From Sphaerisporangium corydalis (GTDB lineage Bacteria > Actinomycetota > Actinomycetes > Streptosporangiales > Streptosporangiaceae), in the NCBI RefSeq assembly GCF_025506355.1, contig NZ_JANZYP010000019.1:56501-120500 (forward strand): a stretch of DNA of 64,000 nucleotides, in the 5' to 3' direction. The notes below the pieces were generated by a model that worked only from the letters and a program-made list of their open reading frames with translations, ran no database searches and was not told the origin of the DNA. Both the position numbers and the translations under genes were made by a program. Each line of letters starts with the position of its first letter. Position 1 is the first letter of the stretch. This document shows positions 48,650 through 59,122 of the stretch, piece by piece.

Positions 48650-49876
48650 ATGCGCAAACCCCGGCTCCTTCTCATGGCCGCGGCCGTGCTCGTCACCCTG
48701 GCCACCAGCCTGGTCTCCGTCACCGGCAACGACCGCGCCGAGGCCGCCATCGGCCCGGTCACCTGGTCGGACGAGTTCAACGGTGCCGCGGGAACGTCCA
48801 TCGACGGTTCCAAGTGGAAATTCGACACCGGGGGCAGCGGCTGGGGCAACAACGAACTGGAGTACTACACCAACTCGACCCGCAACGTGTACCAGGACGG
48901 GCAGGGCCACCTGGCCATCACCGCCCGCAGGGAGAACCCGTCCAACCTCCAGTGCCACTACGGCACCTGTCAGTACACCTCCGGCCGCATCCTGACCGCG
49001 GACAAGTTCAGCCAGACCTACGGCCGCTTCGAGGCCAGCATCAAGATCCCCAAGGGCCAGGGCATCTGGCCGGCGTTCTGGACGCTCGGCGGCGGGAACT
49101 GGCCCACCACCGGCGAGATCGACATCATGGAGAACGTCGGCAGCACGCCGAACACCGTCTACGGCACCGTGCACGGCCCCGGCTACTCCGGCGGCAGCGG
49201 CGTCGGCGGCAACCGCACGATCGGCGCGCCGCTCGGCGACGGCTTCCACAACTACCGGATCGACTGGTCGCCCAACCTCATCATCTGGTATCTGGACGGC
49301 TCGGAGTACTTCCGCGTCACGCCGGCCGGCATCCGCGGCAACCAGTGGGTCTTCGACCACCCGTTCTTCATGATCCTCAACGTGGCGGTCGGCGGCTACT
49401 GGCCGGGCAACCCGGACGCCGGCACCGTCTTCCCGCAGACGATGCTGGTCGACTACGTCCGGGTGTCCGGATGGACCAGCGACGGGCCCGGGACCGGGAA
49501 CGCGCTCCGGTCCAGCCTGAACGGACGCTGCATCGACATCCCCAGCGCCAACCCCGCCGACGGCGCCCGGCTGCAGATGTGGGACTGCAACGGCAGCGCC
49601 GCCCAGCAGTGGTCGGTCAACAGTGACGGCACGGTCCGCGCGATGGGCAAGTGCATGGACGCCGCGGCGGCCGGCACCGCCAACGGCACGGCGATCCAGC
49701 TCTACACGTGCAACGGCACCGCCGCCCAGCGCTTCACGCTGTCCTCGGCCGGCGACCTGGTCAACGTGGCCGCCAACCGATGTGTGGACATCGCCAACGT
49801 CAACCCCGCGAACGGCGCCGTTCTCCACCTGTGGGACTGCAACGGCGCGTCCAACCAGAAGTGGACGCGCGCCTGA
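48650..49876 (+). CDS. Secreted GH16 beta-glucanase with ricin-type lectin domain
   Basis: 408 residues. Signal peptide 1-33 (LLLMAAAVLVTLATSLVSVT). GH16 domain 37-275: VTWSDEFNGAAGTSIDGSKW, GIWPAFWTLGGGNWPTTG, and the catalytic GEIDIMENVG with nucleophile Glu156 and acid/base Glu161 on the same motif; FHNYRIDWSPN and FFMILNVAVGGYWPG follow. Ricin B trefoil 285-408 with three QxW-like repeats (AAQQWSV, AAQRFTL, SNQKWTR) and paired Cys. Such enzymes hydrolyse 1,3- or 1,3-1,4-beta-glucans such as laminarin, lichenan or fungal wall glucan. GGAGG precedes ATG 48650. Confidence 0.95.
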   Translation: MRKPRLLLMAAAVLVTLATSLVSVTGNDRAEAAIGPVTWSDEFNGAAGTSIDGSKWKFDTGGSGWGNNELEYYTNSTRNVYQDGQGHLAITARRENPSNLQCHYGTCQYTSGRILTADKFSQTYGRFEASIKIPKGQGIWPAFWTLGGGNWPTTGEIDIMENVGSTPNTVYGTVHGPGYSGGSGVGGNRTIGAPLGDGFHNYRIDWSPNLIIWYLDGSEYFRVTPAGIRGNQWVFDHPFFMILNVAVGGYWPGNPDAGTVFPQTMLVDYVRVSGWTSDGPGTGNALRSSLNGRCIDIPSANPADGARLQMWDCNGSAAQQWSVNSDGTVRAMGKCMDAAAAGTANGTAIQLYTCNGTAAQRFTLSSAGDLVNVAANRCVDIANVNPANGAVLHLWDCNGASNQKWTRA

Positions 49877-49890
49877 CCCTTCTCGACCCC

Positions 49891-49920
49891 GAAGGCCGGC
49901 GGCCCTCACCGCCGGCCTTC
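49891..49920. terminator. Bidirectional terminator
   Basis: Perfect 12-bp stem GAAGGCCGGCGG / CCGCCGGCCTTC with a six-base loop, between the GH16 stop and the convergent MFS gene, whose last codons lie inside it. Confidence 0.85.
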
Positions 49921-51408
49921 CCGGGAAGACGGGGTGGCGCGGGGCAGGACGGTGAGGGCGATGAGGACGGCGGCGGCCAGCAGGACGGCGCAGAGGGTGA
50001 GGCCCAGGGCGTAGCCGTCGGTGAGGGTCGCCGGGGTGGTGATGGGACCGGTGCGGGTGTGGGCGGCGGTGCCGAGGGCGGCGAGCCCGAGCGAGGCGCC
50101 GATCTGGCGTGAGCTGTTGAGCAGGGCCGAGGCGGTGCCGGTCTCGTGGGACGGGACGCCGCTGGTGGCGATGGAGACGATCGGTCCGAGGCAGAGGCCG
50201 AAGCCGACGCTGGCGATGAGCGAGGGGGCGAGGACGCCGCTGAGGTAGGTGCCGTCCGGGCTGATCAGGCCGAACAGGGCGAACGCGGCGGCGCTCAGGG
50301 TGCCGCCGATGATCAGCAGGGTCCGTGGCGGGAGGCGGTAGCCCAGCTTGACCGCCAGGGCGGCGCCGATGATCACGCCGAGGGCGAAGGGCAGGAACTC
50401 AAGGCCGGTCAGGGCCGGGCCGGTCGCCAGGACGCGTTGCAGGTACAGCGACATGAAGTAGAAGGCGGAGGCCATGGCGGCGCCGACCACCAGGTTGTAG
50501 GCGTTGGCGCCGGCGACCGCGCGGTTGGCGAACAGGCCCAGCCGCAGCAGCGGCTCGCGGGTGGTGGTCCGTTCGAGCTGGACGAAGGCGGCCAGCAGTG
50601 CGGCGGCGACGGCCAGGGTGGTGAGGGTGACCGGTGAGGTCCAGGGGTACTGGTCGGTGCGGACGACGCCGAACACCAGCAGGGTCATGCCCGCGGTGAC
50701 CAGGACGGCGCCGAGGACGTCGGGGCGGCCCGCGCGGACCGGGGGCGGACCGGCGCCGACGCCCCGCCAGGCCAGGGCCAGCGCGACCGCGGCCATCGGC
50801 ACGCTGACGAACATCACCCACCGCCAGCCGGCGTACTGGGTGAGCAGGCCGCCGATCAGGACGCCGATGGCGCCGCCGGCGGCGTTCATCGCCGCCCACA
50901 CCCCGAAGGCCCGCACCCGCGCCCTGCCGGTGGGGAACGCCGAGGTCAGCGACGCCAGCGCGGCCGGAGCCAGCGCGGCGGCCCCGACGCCCTGGGCCAG
51001 GCGGGCGGCCACGAGCTGGCCGGGGTTCTGCGCGAAGCCGCCCAGCAGGGAGGCCAGGCCGAACACCGCCAGCCCGAGCAGCAGGACCCGTTTGCGCCCG
51101 TACCGGTCGGCGGCCTTGCCGCCCAGCAGCAGCAACCCGCCGAAGGTGAGCGCGTAGGCGTGGATCACCCAGGTCAGGCCCACCGCGCTGAAACCGAGGC
51201 CGGCGGCGATGCGCGGGAGCCCGACGTTCACGACCGACAGGTCCAGCGACACCATGAACTGCACCACCGCGACCGCGGCCAGCGTCAGCCCCGGCCGGGC
51301 ACCCGGGTCGGCGGCCGATCCCCTGCTCGCCGGTTCCGTGCTCGCCGATTCCACGTTTGCCGGTTCCGCGTTTGCCGGTTCCACGTTTGCCGGTTCCGTG
51401 CGCGTCAC
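49906..51408 (-). CDS. DHA2-type MFS drug transporter (EmrB/QacA)
   Basis: 500 residues with 14 predicted membrane helices. Motif A after helix 2 (GGKAADRYGRKRVLLLG) and the helix-1 D-motif (VVQFMVSLDLSVVNVGLPRI) are those of DHA2 exporters; the C-terminal half has VSIATSGVPSHETGTASALL. The first 38 residues are a repetitive Pro/Ala/Glu tail (EPAN units encoded by a 15-bp repeat), preceding helix 1. GTG 51408. It pumps drugs or metabolites out with protons; no TetR regulator is adjacent. The remaining upstream spacer to the kinase gene (51409-51704) is AT-rich at its end. Confidence 0.92.
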   Translation of the reverse strand: MTRTEPANVEPANAEPANVESASTEPASRGSAADPGARPGLTLAAVAVVQFMVSLDLSVVNVGLPRIAAGLGFSAVGLTWVIHAYALTFGGLLLLGGKAADRYGRKRVLLLGLAVFGLASLLGGFAQNPGQLVAARLAQGVGAAALAPAALASLTSAFPTGRARVRAFGVWAAMNAAGGAIGVLIGGLLTQYAGWRWVMFVSVPMAAVALALAWRGVGAGPPPVRAGRPDVLGAVLVTAGMTLLVFGVVRTDQYPWTSPVTLTTLAVAAALLAAFVQLERTTTREPLLRLGLFANRAVAGANAYNLVVGAAMASAFYFMSLYLQRVLATGPALTGLEFLPFALGVIIGAALAVKLGYRLPPRTLLIIGGTLSAAAFALFGLISPDGTYLSGVLAPSLIASVGFGLCLGPIVSIATSGVPSHETGTASALLNSSRQIGASLGLAALGTAAHTRTGPITTPATLTDGYALGLTLCAVLLAAAVLIALTVLPRATPSSREGRR

Positions 51409-51704
51409 CGCGACTCAGTCCTTTGTGCCGTGCCCGTCGCCGGTGTCCCGCTCGTGCCGGGTCCGGGTGCGAGAGGTGCCGGCCGGCGGCCTCCCGGCTC
51501 GTGGGGCGGGAACCCGCCCTTGCCTCGAATCATCCGCATGCCGGAAATAGTGGTGTCCGGGCTGGTCAGCGGTCGTCCTGCTCAGGGAGACTCATTCGTC
51601 CGGCACTTGGGAGGTAGCGTCGGCCCGCATACATCGCGGGGAGTACAGATTTATTACGACATGCGGCGGACGACCCTCGGCGGAAAAAACCCTAATCTAC
51701 ACAA

Positions 51705-53071
<1,367 letters not shown>

Positions 53072-53075
<4 letters not shown>

Positions 53076-53731
53076 TCCGCGTGCTGCTCGTGGACGACCA
53101 GGCGCTCATTCGCGGCGGCTTCCGGGCGCTGCTGGAGATCGAGGACGACATCGAGGTGGTGGCCGAGGCCGCGAACGGCGAGCGGGCGGTCGCGCTCGCC
53201 CTGGAGCACCGGCCCGACGTCGCGCTCGTCGACATCCAGATGCCGGTGATGGACGGCATCGAGGCGACCCGGCTGATCGCCGCCGACGAGCGGCTGAGCG
53301 GCGTCCATGTGGTGATCCTCACCAACTACGGCCTCGACGAGTACGTCTTCAACGCGCTCCGCGCCGGCGCCTGCGGTTTCATGGTCAAGGACACCGAGCC
53401 CGCCGACCTGCTGCAGGGCGTCAGGGTCGCGGCCCGAGGCGACGCACTGCTGTCCCCCGCGATCACCCGCCGCCTGATCGGCGAGTACGTCGCCCGCCGC
53501 CCCGAGCCCGCGCCCCAGGGGCTCGGCGTGCTGACCAACCGCGAACGCGAGGTCACCGCGCTGGTGGCACGCGGCCTGTCCAACGACGAGATCGCCGCCC
53601 ACATGGTGATCAGCCCGACCACCGCGAAGACGCACGTCAGCAGGGCCATGACCAAGCTGCGTGCCAGGGACCGCGCCCAGCTCGTGGTGTTCGCCTACGA
53701 ATCGGGCCTCGTCACCCCACGGCGCGGCTGA
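53072..53731 (+). CDS. NarL-family response regulator
   Basis: 219 residues. Receiver 1-120 with acidic pair DD (VDDQALI), phosphoacceptor Asp54 in ALVDIQMPVMDGIE, and Lys in FMVKDTEPA; LuxR-type HTH 150-205 (LTNREREVTALVARGLSNDE, then TTAKTHVSRAMTKL). GTG 53072 overlaps the kinase stop by four bases. Together they form a complete two-component system. In actinobacteria such pairs control efflux or secondary metabolism; the divergent MFS gene is a possible target. Confidence 0.93.
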
Positions 53732-53760
53732 CCGCCGGGCCTCAGGGTGACCACGGCCCG

Positions 53761-54501
53761 TCAGCGACCCTCGGCCTCGGCGAACACCGTGAGCGCCTCG
53801 GTGTCGGAGTAGGTGCCGGTCACGAACTCGGCCACCCACTCCTCGATCTCCTCGAACCCGCTCTCGGCGACCAGCCGGGCGGCCGCGGCCTCGGCGTCGT
53901 ACGGCGTGCGTCTCAGGGTCACCGCACCGTCGGCGGAGTCCAGCAGCGCCCAGTGGGCGCCCGTGGTGCCGTAGGGCATGCCGACCGCCCCGGGGTTGAC
54001 CACGAGCCTGCGGTCCACGAGCCGGACGAACGGCATGTGGGTGTTGCCCAGCACCACGGTGTCGGCGGTGACGCCGTCGAGCACCTCGGCCCATCGGGCG
54101 AGGGTGCTGTCGACGAGGATCATCTCGTCGTCCCTGCGCGGCGTGGCGTGCACGAACAGGGTGGTGCCGAGCCTGCCGAGGTCGAGCACCTGCCGGGCGG
54201 GCAGGCCGGCGAGCAGCTCGACCTGGTCCTCGCGGATCCGCTCGCCCGCCCACTGGGACACGGCGTGCTCGCACCGCTTGCCCGCCGCCACCTCTACGAG
54301 CTCCCGGTCGGCGTTGCCGTTGACCCACAGCGCCCGCTCCCCCAGGGAGACCAGCAGGTCGAGCGTCTCGACGGGCAGCGGACCCGCGGCGATGTCACCG
54401 GTGAGGACGATCTGGTCGGCCGCGGCCACGTCGGGTTCGGCCAGCACGGCCTCCAGGGCCGGTAGCACCCCGTGGATGTCGGAAAGCACGGCTATGCGCA
54501 T
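53761..54501 (-). CDS. Metallophosphoesterase (YfcE-like)
   Basis: 246 residues. All calcineurin-type motifs are present: DIHG (residues 8-11), GDI with metal-ligand Asp near 35, the GNAD block (usually GNHD) near 62, and a C-terminal GNTHMPF (GHTH-like). The last His-containing motif is followed by VNPGAVGMPYG. Substituting GNAD for GNHD is unusual. Likely a di-metal phosphodiesterase of unknown substrate; single gene, convergent with the response regulator. Confidence 0.88.
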   Translation of the reverse strand: MRIAVLSDIHGVLPALEAVLAEPDVAAADQIVLTGDIAAGPLPVETLDLLVSLGERALWVNGNADRELVEVAAGKRCEHAVSQWAGERIREDQVELLAGLPARQVLDLGRLGTTLFVHATPRRDDEMILVDSTLARWAEVLDGVTADTVVLGNTHMPFVRLVDRRLVVNPGAVGMPYGTTGAHWALLDSADGAVTLRRTPYDAEAAAARLVAESGFEEIEEWVAEFVTGTYSDTEALTVFAEAEGR

Positions 54502-54555
54502 CCCCTCACTCTGCCCGGCGATCCGGCGCCGCGACGCGGTGTTCGCGCAGCGCGA

Positions 54556-54741
54556 TCAGGTGGCTCGCACCGACGGCCCGCGCAGGAACTCCGCCAGCGA
54601 ACGCGGTTCGCGGCCCAGGAGACCGGCCACGGTCGTGGTCGTGCTCGCCCAGCGCCCATCCCCGATCCGCGCCATGAGTGGCGATGTACGGCCTCGACCG
54701 GCGCCAGGCCGGACTCGTCGCGGGAGCCGTCCACGAGCCAC
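54556..54741 (-). pseudogene. C-terminal scrap of an NmrA-like reductase
   Basis: A short frame reading SPLMARIGDGRWASTTTTVAG and then LLGREPRSLAEFLRG matches the end of NmrA/NAD(P)H-binding proteins (last helix, xTGxxPRSLAEFL). No Rossmann domain is present upstream; an intact relative (54850-55701) lies just beyond on the other strand. Probably a relic of an earlier copy. Low-to-moderate confidence. Confidence 0.5.
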
Positions 54742-54774
54742 GGTGGCCGTCCTCCTCCGCCCGGTGACCGCGGG

Positions 54775-54805
54775 TTGACCTCAACAAAGGTTGACGTAGC
54801 AGGCT
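54775..54805 (+). promoter_or_regulatory. SoxR-type promoter of the NmrA-like gene
   Basis: TTGACC (54775-54780) and CAGGCT (54800-54805) are 19 bp apart, the stretched spacing typical of MerR/SoxR promoters. Between them lies CCTCAAC-AAAG-GTTGACG (54779-54796), closely matching the classical SoxR box CCTCAAG-N4-CTTGAGG. The start codon follows 44 bases on. Confidence 0.75.
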
Positions 54806-54849
54806 GTCCGCCGGGACAGTGATCCGCTGACGGCAAAAGGGGCGTACTC

Positions 54850-55701
54850 ATGATTCTGGTCACCGGGGCAACGGGCAATGTGGGCCGGCACGTCGTCTCC
54901 CTGCTGCTGGACGCGGGGCGTGAGGTGCGGGCGCTGACCCGCGACCCCGGGTCGGCCCGCCTGCCGAAGGGCGCCGAGGTCGTGCGCGGCGACCTGGCCG
55001 ACCCCTCGACCCTCGGCGCCGCGCTGGACGGGGCCGAGTCGGTGTTCCTGGTCTGGCCCACCCTGTCGGCCGACCACGCCGCCCCCGCGACCATCGAGGC
55101 CCTGGCCGGGCGGGCCCGCCGCGTCGTCTACCTGTCCGGGCGCGGCGTGCGGGACGACGACCTGGCGCCCGAGCCGGGGTCCATCCTCGGGTCCCACGTT
55201 GCCGTCGAGCGCCTGATCAGGCGGTTCGCGGGGGAATGGACGTTCCTGCGTCCCGGCGGGTTCGCGGCCAACACGCTGATGTGGGCCGCGCAGATCAGGG
55301 ACACCGGTGTGGTGCGCTGGGCGCACGGCGGCGCGTCCAGGGCGCTGATCCACGAGCGGGACATCGCCGCCTCGGGGGTGATCGCCCTCACCGGCGCCGG
55401 GCATGACGGCGCGGCGTACGAGCTGACCGGGCCACGGACGCTGACGCAGATCGAGCAGGTCACCGCGATCGGCCAGGCCATCGGCCGTCCGGTGCGGTGG
55501 GAGGAGCTGCCGCACGCGACGGTGGTGCGGGAACTGCTCGGCCAGGGGTGGCCGGCCGCCGTCGCGGAGGGGGTGCTCAGCGCGCACGCGGGGATGGTGG
55601 CGGTGCCGGAGACCACCACGTCCACGGTCGAGAAGCTCACCGGGGCTCCGGCGACCCCCTTCGAGTCCTGGGCCCGCGACCATGCCGCCGACTTCCGCTG
55701 A
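54850..55701 (+). CDS. NmrA-like NAD(P)H-dependent reductase (SoxR target)
   Basis: 283 residues, atypical SDR. N-terminal ILVTGATGNVGRHVVSLLLD with the GxxGxxG loop, then RALTRDPGSARLPKGAEVVR, VFLVWPTLSADHAAPATIEA, WTFLRPGGFAANTLMW and a C-terminal TTTSTVEKLTGAPATPFESW. There is no catalytic Tyr-Lys pair at the usual SDR spacing, as in NmrA-like quinone or azo reductases. A SoxR-type box lies in its promoter and soxR is 1.4 kb downstream, so it should respond to redox-cycling compounds. AAAGGGG precedes ATG 54850. Confidence 0.9.
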   Translation: MILVTGATGNVGRHVVSLLLDAGREVRALTRDPGSARLPKGAEVVRGDLADPSTLGAALDGAESVFLVWPTLSADHAAPATIEALAGRARRVVYLSGRGVRDDDLAPEPGSILGSHVAVERLIRRFAGEWTFLRPGGFAANTLMWAAQIRDTGVVRWAHGGASRALIHERDIAASGVIALTGAGHDGAAYELTGPRTLTQIEQVTAIGQAIGRPVRWEELPHATVVRELLGQGWPAAVAEGVLSAHAGMVAVPETTTSTVEKLTGAPATPFESWARDHAADFR

Positions 55702-55815
55702 CCCGGCTGCCTGGTGACCTCTGCCTGACCCGTCCGGGCCGGCCGGGCACGCGGCGCGCGGCGGATCGGTGCCGCCGATGGTTTCGCAGGGGTGTGGCGT
55801 GGCAGGCTCACCAGC

Positions 55816-56958
55816 GTGAACGACATGTGGGATCTGGTGGTGGTCGGAGCGGGCCCGGCGGGATCGGCGGCGGCCCTGCGCGCGAGGCAGCTACGGCCGG
55901 ACGCGCGCGTGCTCCTGCTCGACAAGGCCGACTTCCCCCGGGACAAGGCCTGCGGCGACGGCATCGCCGCCCATGGCATCGACGAGCTCGACCTCCTCGG
56001 CCTGCCGGGCCTGGTCGCCGACTACCTGCCCATCCGGCGCCTCTCGGTGCTCTCCCCCGGCGGGGCAGAGGTGTCCGCCACGGTGGCCAGGCCCAACCAC
56101 GTCGTCCCCCGCAAGGTCTTCGACGCCCGCCTGGTCGACGCGGCCCGTGACCGTGGCGTCGAGGTCCGCCGGCACCGCGTCCGGGCCGTCGAGGCGCGGG
56201 ACGGGCACGTCGTCGTCGACGGCACGTTCACCGCCCGCGCCGTCGTCGCCGCCGACGGCGCGAGCTCCACCGTGCGGCGCCTGGCGGGCGTCCCGGCCAC
56301 GGCCGAGAAGCACACCGCCATCGCCGTCCGGGGGTACGCCGACGTGCCCGCCGGCGACGACGTCCAGCTCATCGCCATGCAGAAGGAGGGATGGCCCGCG
56401 TACGCGTGGTCGTTCCCGATCGGCGACGGCACCGCCAACGTCGGCTACGGGATGCTGCTGCCCCGGCTGCACGCCACCGGGCTGCCCGGGCGCCAGGTGC
56501 TGCACGGGCGGCTCGCCGAACTGCTGCCCCACCTGCCCGCCCGCGACCTGCGCGCCCACCACCTGCCGCTGTCCCCCGGACGGCCGAGGTTCGGCGTGGG
56601 CCGGGTGATGCTGGCCGGCGACGCGGCCAGCCTGATCAACCCGCTCACCGGCGAGGGCATCTACTACGCCCTGCTGTCCGGGCGGCTGGCCGGGGAGGCC
56701 GCCGTGCGGGCCGCCGCCGACCCGCTCGCCGCCTACCGGCGCGACATGAGGAAGGCGCTCGGACGGCACCTGCGCACCACCGACGTGCTCGCCCGCGCCG
56801 CCCAGTCCCCCCGCTTCATCGACGCGGCGATCGGCACCGCCGCGGGACGGCAGGAGGTGTTCGACCTGCTCGTCGACGTCGGCCTCGGCGCGGGCACGGT
56901 GCCGCTCCCGCTCGCCTGGGCGGTGGTCCGGCGCTGGCTGCGCGATCTCGTCCGCTGA
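55816..56958 (+). CDS. Geranylgeranyl-reductase-family FAD oxidoreductase
   Basis: 380 residues. N-terminal FAD loop VVVGAGPAGSAAALRARQL, the CGDG-like DKACGDGIAA motif, and the second FAD motif GRVMLAGDAASLINPLTGEG with GEGI near 270. This GGR/PHBH-type family reduces isoprenoid double bonds (archaeal lipids, chlorophyll side chains) or hydroxylates aromatics. GTG 55816 lies seven bases after CAGGCT, suggesting a leaderless message; ATG 55825 is the alternative. It sits between the NmrA gene and soxR and may belong to the same redox response, but has no clear SoxR box of its own. Confidence 0.88.
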   Translation: MNDMWDLVVVGAGPAGSAAALRARQLRPDARVLLLDKADFPRDKACGDGIAAHGIDELDLLGLPGLVADYLPIRRLSVLSPGGAEVSATVARPNHVVPRKVFDARLVDAARDRGVEVRRHRVRAVEARDGHVVVDGTFTARAVVAADGASSTVRRLAGVPATAEKHTAIAVRGYADVPAGDDVQLIAMQKEGWPAYAWSFPIGDGTANVGYGMLLPRLHATGLPGRQVLHGRLAELLPHLPARDLRAHHLPLSPGRPRFGVGRVMLAGDAASLINPLTGEGIYYALLSGRLAGEAAVRAAADPLAAYRRDMRKALGRHLRTTDVLARAAQSPRFIDAAIGTAAGRQEVFDLLVDVGLGAGTVPLPLAWAVVRRWLRDLVR

Positions 56959-56974
56959 CCCGCGCCGGACGGCA

Positions 56975-57100
56975 CCGGGCGCGTTCACGGGTTCGGCGCG
57001 CCAGACGGCCGGCGTCCACAGGTTGGGCGTAGCCGGACGGCCGGCGTTCACGGGTTCAGCGTCGCGGGACGGGCGGCGTTCACGGGTTGGGCGTCGCGGG
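56975..57100. repeat. About 32-bp tandem repeats at the soxR 3' end
   Basis: Four degenerate copies of a unit containing GGCGTTCACGGGTTNGGCG end near 56995, 57026, 57057 and 57090. They fill the gap to the GGR gene and extend into the last codons of soxR. Confidence 0.75.
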
Positions 57101-57547
57101 CATGAGGCGGCGGGCGCCGGGGCCCTCGCTCGCGAGGACGTCGAGCGGGTTGGCGAGGTGGCAGGTGCTCAGCGACAGGCAGCCGCAGCCGATGCAGTCG
57201 GTGAGGTTGTCGCGGAGGGCCTGCAATTGGGTGATGCGGGCGTCCAGCTCGGCCCGCCAGGCCGTGGACAGCCGTGCCCAGTCGTCGCGTGTCGGGGTGC
57301 GCTCGTGCGGGAGCTCGTCGAGGGCGGCGCGGATCTTGGCCAGCGGGATGCCGACCCGCTGGGAGGCCCGGATGAAGGCGACGCGGCGCAGGGTGTCGCG
57401 GGCGTAGCGGCGCTGGTTGCCGGCCGTCCGGCTGCTGGTGATCAGCCCGTGCCGTTCGTAGAAGTGCAGGGCGGACACCGCCACGCCGCTGCGCTCGGCG
57501 ACCTGGCCGACGGTGAGCTCGTGGAACATGGTCCGGGCGCGAGGCAT
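57080..57547 (-). CDS. soxR: SoxR, redox-sensing MerR-family regulator
   Basis: 155 residues. MerR HTH at the N-terminus ([45 protein letters not shown]) and the 2Fe-2S cluster motif [12 protein letters not shown] with Cys118, Cys121, Cys123 and Cys129, the exact C-x2-C-x-C-x5-C spacing of SoxR. It activates target promoters when the cluster is oxidised by redox-active drugs. Its own promoter has a matching box (57566-57583). In actinobacteria SoxR usually controls a handful of reductases and exporters, and the NmrA-like gene nearby has the box too. Confidence 0.95.
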   Translation of the reverse strand: MPRARTMFHELTVGQVAERSGVAVSALHFYERHGLITSSRTAGNQRRYARDTLRRVAFIRASQRVGIPLAKIRAALDELPHERTPTRDDWARLSTAWRAELDARITQLQALRDNLTDCIGCGCLSLSTCHLANPLDVLASEGPGARRLMPATPNP

Positions 57548-57565
57548 GGCTCCAGCCTAGCCTGA

Positions 57566-57583
57566 CATCAACAATGGTTGAGG
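57566..57583 (-). promoter_or_regulatory. SoxR box upstream of soxR
   Basis: Read on the minus strand: CCTCAAC-CATT-GTTGATG, 18 bp, sharing the outer CCTCAAC and the GTTGA core with the NmrA-gene box. A CAGGCT -10-like hexamer follows, so the site probably covers the -35/-10 spacer and gives autoregulation. Confidence 0.75.
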
Positions 57584-57635
57584 TCATGGGTCGCCCTCCC
57601 CCTCGATCGCGGGCCAAAGGTGGAATTCTGCCGAC

Positions 57636-57685
57636 TTTTCGTTATCCGGGGCCGGGGCGAGGGTCTCCCTATGTAGGAGCGAACG
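57636..57685 (+). promoter_or_regulatory. Conserved leader shared with the DUF1996 gene
   Basis: TTTTCGTTATC (57636-57646), then exactly 16 bases, then GTCTCC (57663-57668), and AGGAGCGAACG (57675-57685). The same three blocks in the same order and with the same 16-base gap precede the DUF1996 gene at 59123. CTCC and GGAG form a small stem. It could be an ECF-sigma promoter or an RNA leader; the assignment is open. Confidence 0.7.
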
Positions 57686-57721
57686 TGTCCCTGATCCCGA
57701 ACCCGACGAAGGACCTCATAC

Positions 57722-59065
57722 ATGAGTGAGACTGTTCCCGGCGGTACCGCAGGTCGCGGCGGCCATCTGGTCCGGCGCCTCGCGCTGGCGGGCGCGCTGG
57801 CCGCCGTCCTCGGCGCCTCGATGGTGAACGCCACCCTCCCCGCGAGCGCGGCCGAGGCCCCCGTCTCCCAGGGCCGGGCCGTCACCGCGTCCTCCTCCGA
57901 GCGCGCGGACCTGTCCCCGGCGGCCGCGGTGGACGGCAAGACCGGCACCCGCTGGTCCAGCAAGTTCAGCGACCCCCAATGGCTCCGGGTCGACCTCGGC
58001 AAGACCACCACCATCAGCAAAATCGTCCTGAACTGGGAACGCGCCTACGCCACCGCCTTCACCATCCAGACCTCCAACGACGGCGGCACGTGGACCACCA
58101 TCCGTTCCACGACCGCCGGCAAGGAGGGCACGCAGACCCTGGCCGTGTCCGGATCCGGGCGGTACGTACGGCTCTACGCCACCAAGCGCTCCAGCCAGTA
58201 CGGCGTCTCGCTGTGGGAGTTCCAGGTCTTCGGCACCGGGACGACCACCCCCACCAAGCCGACCCCCAGCACCACGCCGACCAAGCCCGCGCCGAGCGCG
58301 AGTCCCAGCGGGCCGGCTCCCGCCGGGCCCTCCGGCAAGAAGGGGGTGGGCGTGTGGCAGATGCCCGGCGTGAGCACGGCGCTCGCCGCTTCCGGGGCGG
58401 ACTGGTACTACACCTGGTCGACCGGTCATAACGGCATCACCACCCCCAAGTCCGCGGAGTTCGTCCCGATGGTGTGGGGCGCCGCCAGCGTCACCGACGC
58501 CAACCTCGCCCAGGCCAAGAGCGCCGGCCCGTACCTGCTCGGCTTCAACGAGCCGGACATGGCCGCGCAGTCCAACATGACCGTGGACAAGGCGCTGTCC
58601 CTGTGGCCGAAGCTCCAGGCCGCCGGCAGCGTGCTCGGCAGCCCGGCCGTCGCGTTCGGCGGGGACAGGGCGGGCGGCTGGCTGGACCGGTTCATGACCG
58701 GGGCGGCCTCCCGTGGGTACCGGGTCGACTTCATCACGCTGCACTGGTACGGCGGCGACTTCCGCGCCGACGCCGCGACCGGGCAGCTCAAGTCGTACCT
58801 GCAGGCGGTGTACCAGCGCTACCACAAGCCGATCTGGCTCACCGAGTACGCCCTGATCGACTTCTCGAACGGCACCCGGTTCCCGACCGACGCGCAGCAG
58901 GCCGCGTTCGTCACCGCGTCCACCCAGATGCTGGGCTCGCTGTCCTACGTGCAGCGGTACGCGTGGTTCGGGCTGGGCGCCTCCGACACCGAGCCGAGCA
59001 GCGGCCTGTTCCACGGCAACGGTTCGGCGACCCCGGCGGGCCGCGCCTTCCAAGCGGCCCGCTGA
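57722..59065 (+). CDS. Secreted GH128-type endo-1,3-beta-glucanase with discoidin domain
   Basis: 447 residues. Signal peptide 1-43 (RRLALAGALAAVLGASMVNA). Discoidin/F5-8C domain 48-175 (AVDGKTGTRWSSKFSDPQWL, RVDLGKTTTISKIVLNWERA). Thr/Pro-rich linker 176-205. GH128 barrel 206-447 with acid/base Glu277 in LLGFNEPDMAAQ and nucleophile Glu375 in IWLTEYALIDF; YTWSTGHNGITTPKSAEFVP and WYGGDFRADAATG line the cleft. GH128 enzymes cut 1,3-beta-glucans. The discoidin part is nearly identical to that of the next gene. GAAGGA precedes ATG 57722; a terminator follows 9 bases after the stop. Confidence 0.93.
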   Translation: MSETVPGGTAGRGGHLVRRLALAGALAAVLGASMVNATLPASAAEAPVSQGRAVTASSSERADLSPAAAVDGKTGTRWSSKFSDPQWLRVDLGKTTTISKIVLNWERAYATAFTIQTSNDGGTWTTIRSTTAGKEGTQTLAVSGSGRYVRLYATKRSSQYGVSLWEFQVFGTGTTTPTKPTPSTTPTKPAPSASPSGPAPAGPSGKKGVGVWQMPGVSTALAASGADWYYTWSTGHNGITTPKSAEFVPMVWGAASVTDANLAQAKSAGPYLLGFNEPDMAAQSNMTVDKALSLWPKLQAAGSVLGSPAVAFGGDRAGGWLDRFMTGAASRGYRVDFITLHWYGGDFRADAATGQLKSYLQAVYQRYHKPIWLTEYALIDFSNGTRFPTDAQQAAFVTASTQMLGSLSYVQRYAWFGLGASDTEPSSGLFHGNGSATPAGRAFQAAR

Positions 59066-59073
59066 CCCGCACG

Positions 59074-59103
59074 CCGCCGGCCGGGCGCTCTCCCGGCCGG
59101 CGG
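59074..59103 (+). terminator. Terminator after GH128 gene
   Basis: Perfect 12-bp stem CCGCCGGCCGGG / CCCGGCCGGCGG with loop CGCTCT, nine bases after the stop. Confidence 0.85.
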
Positions 59104-59122
59104 TCTCCGGCATGTTCCCCGG

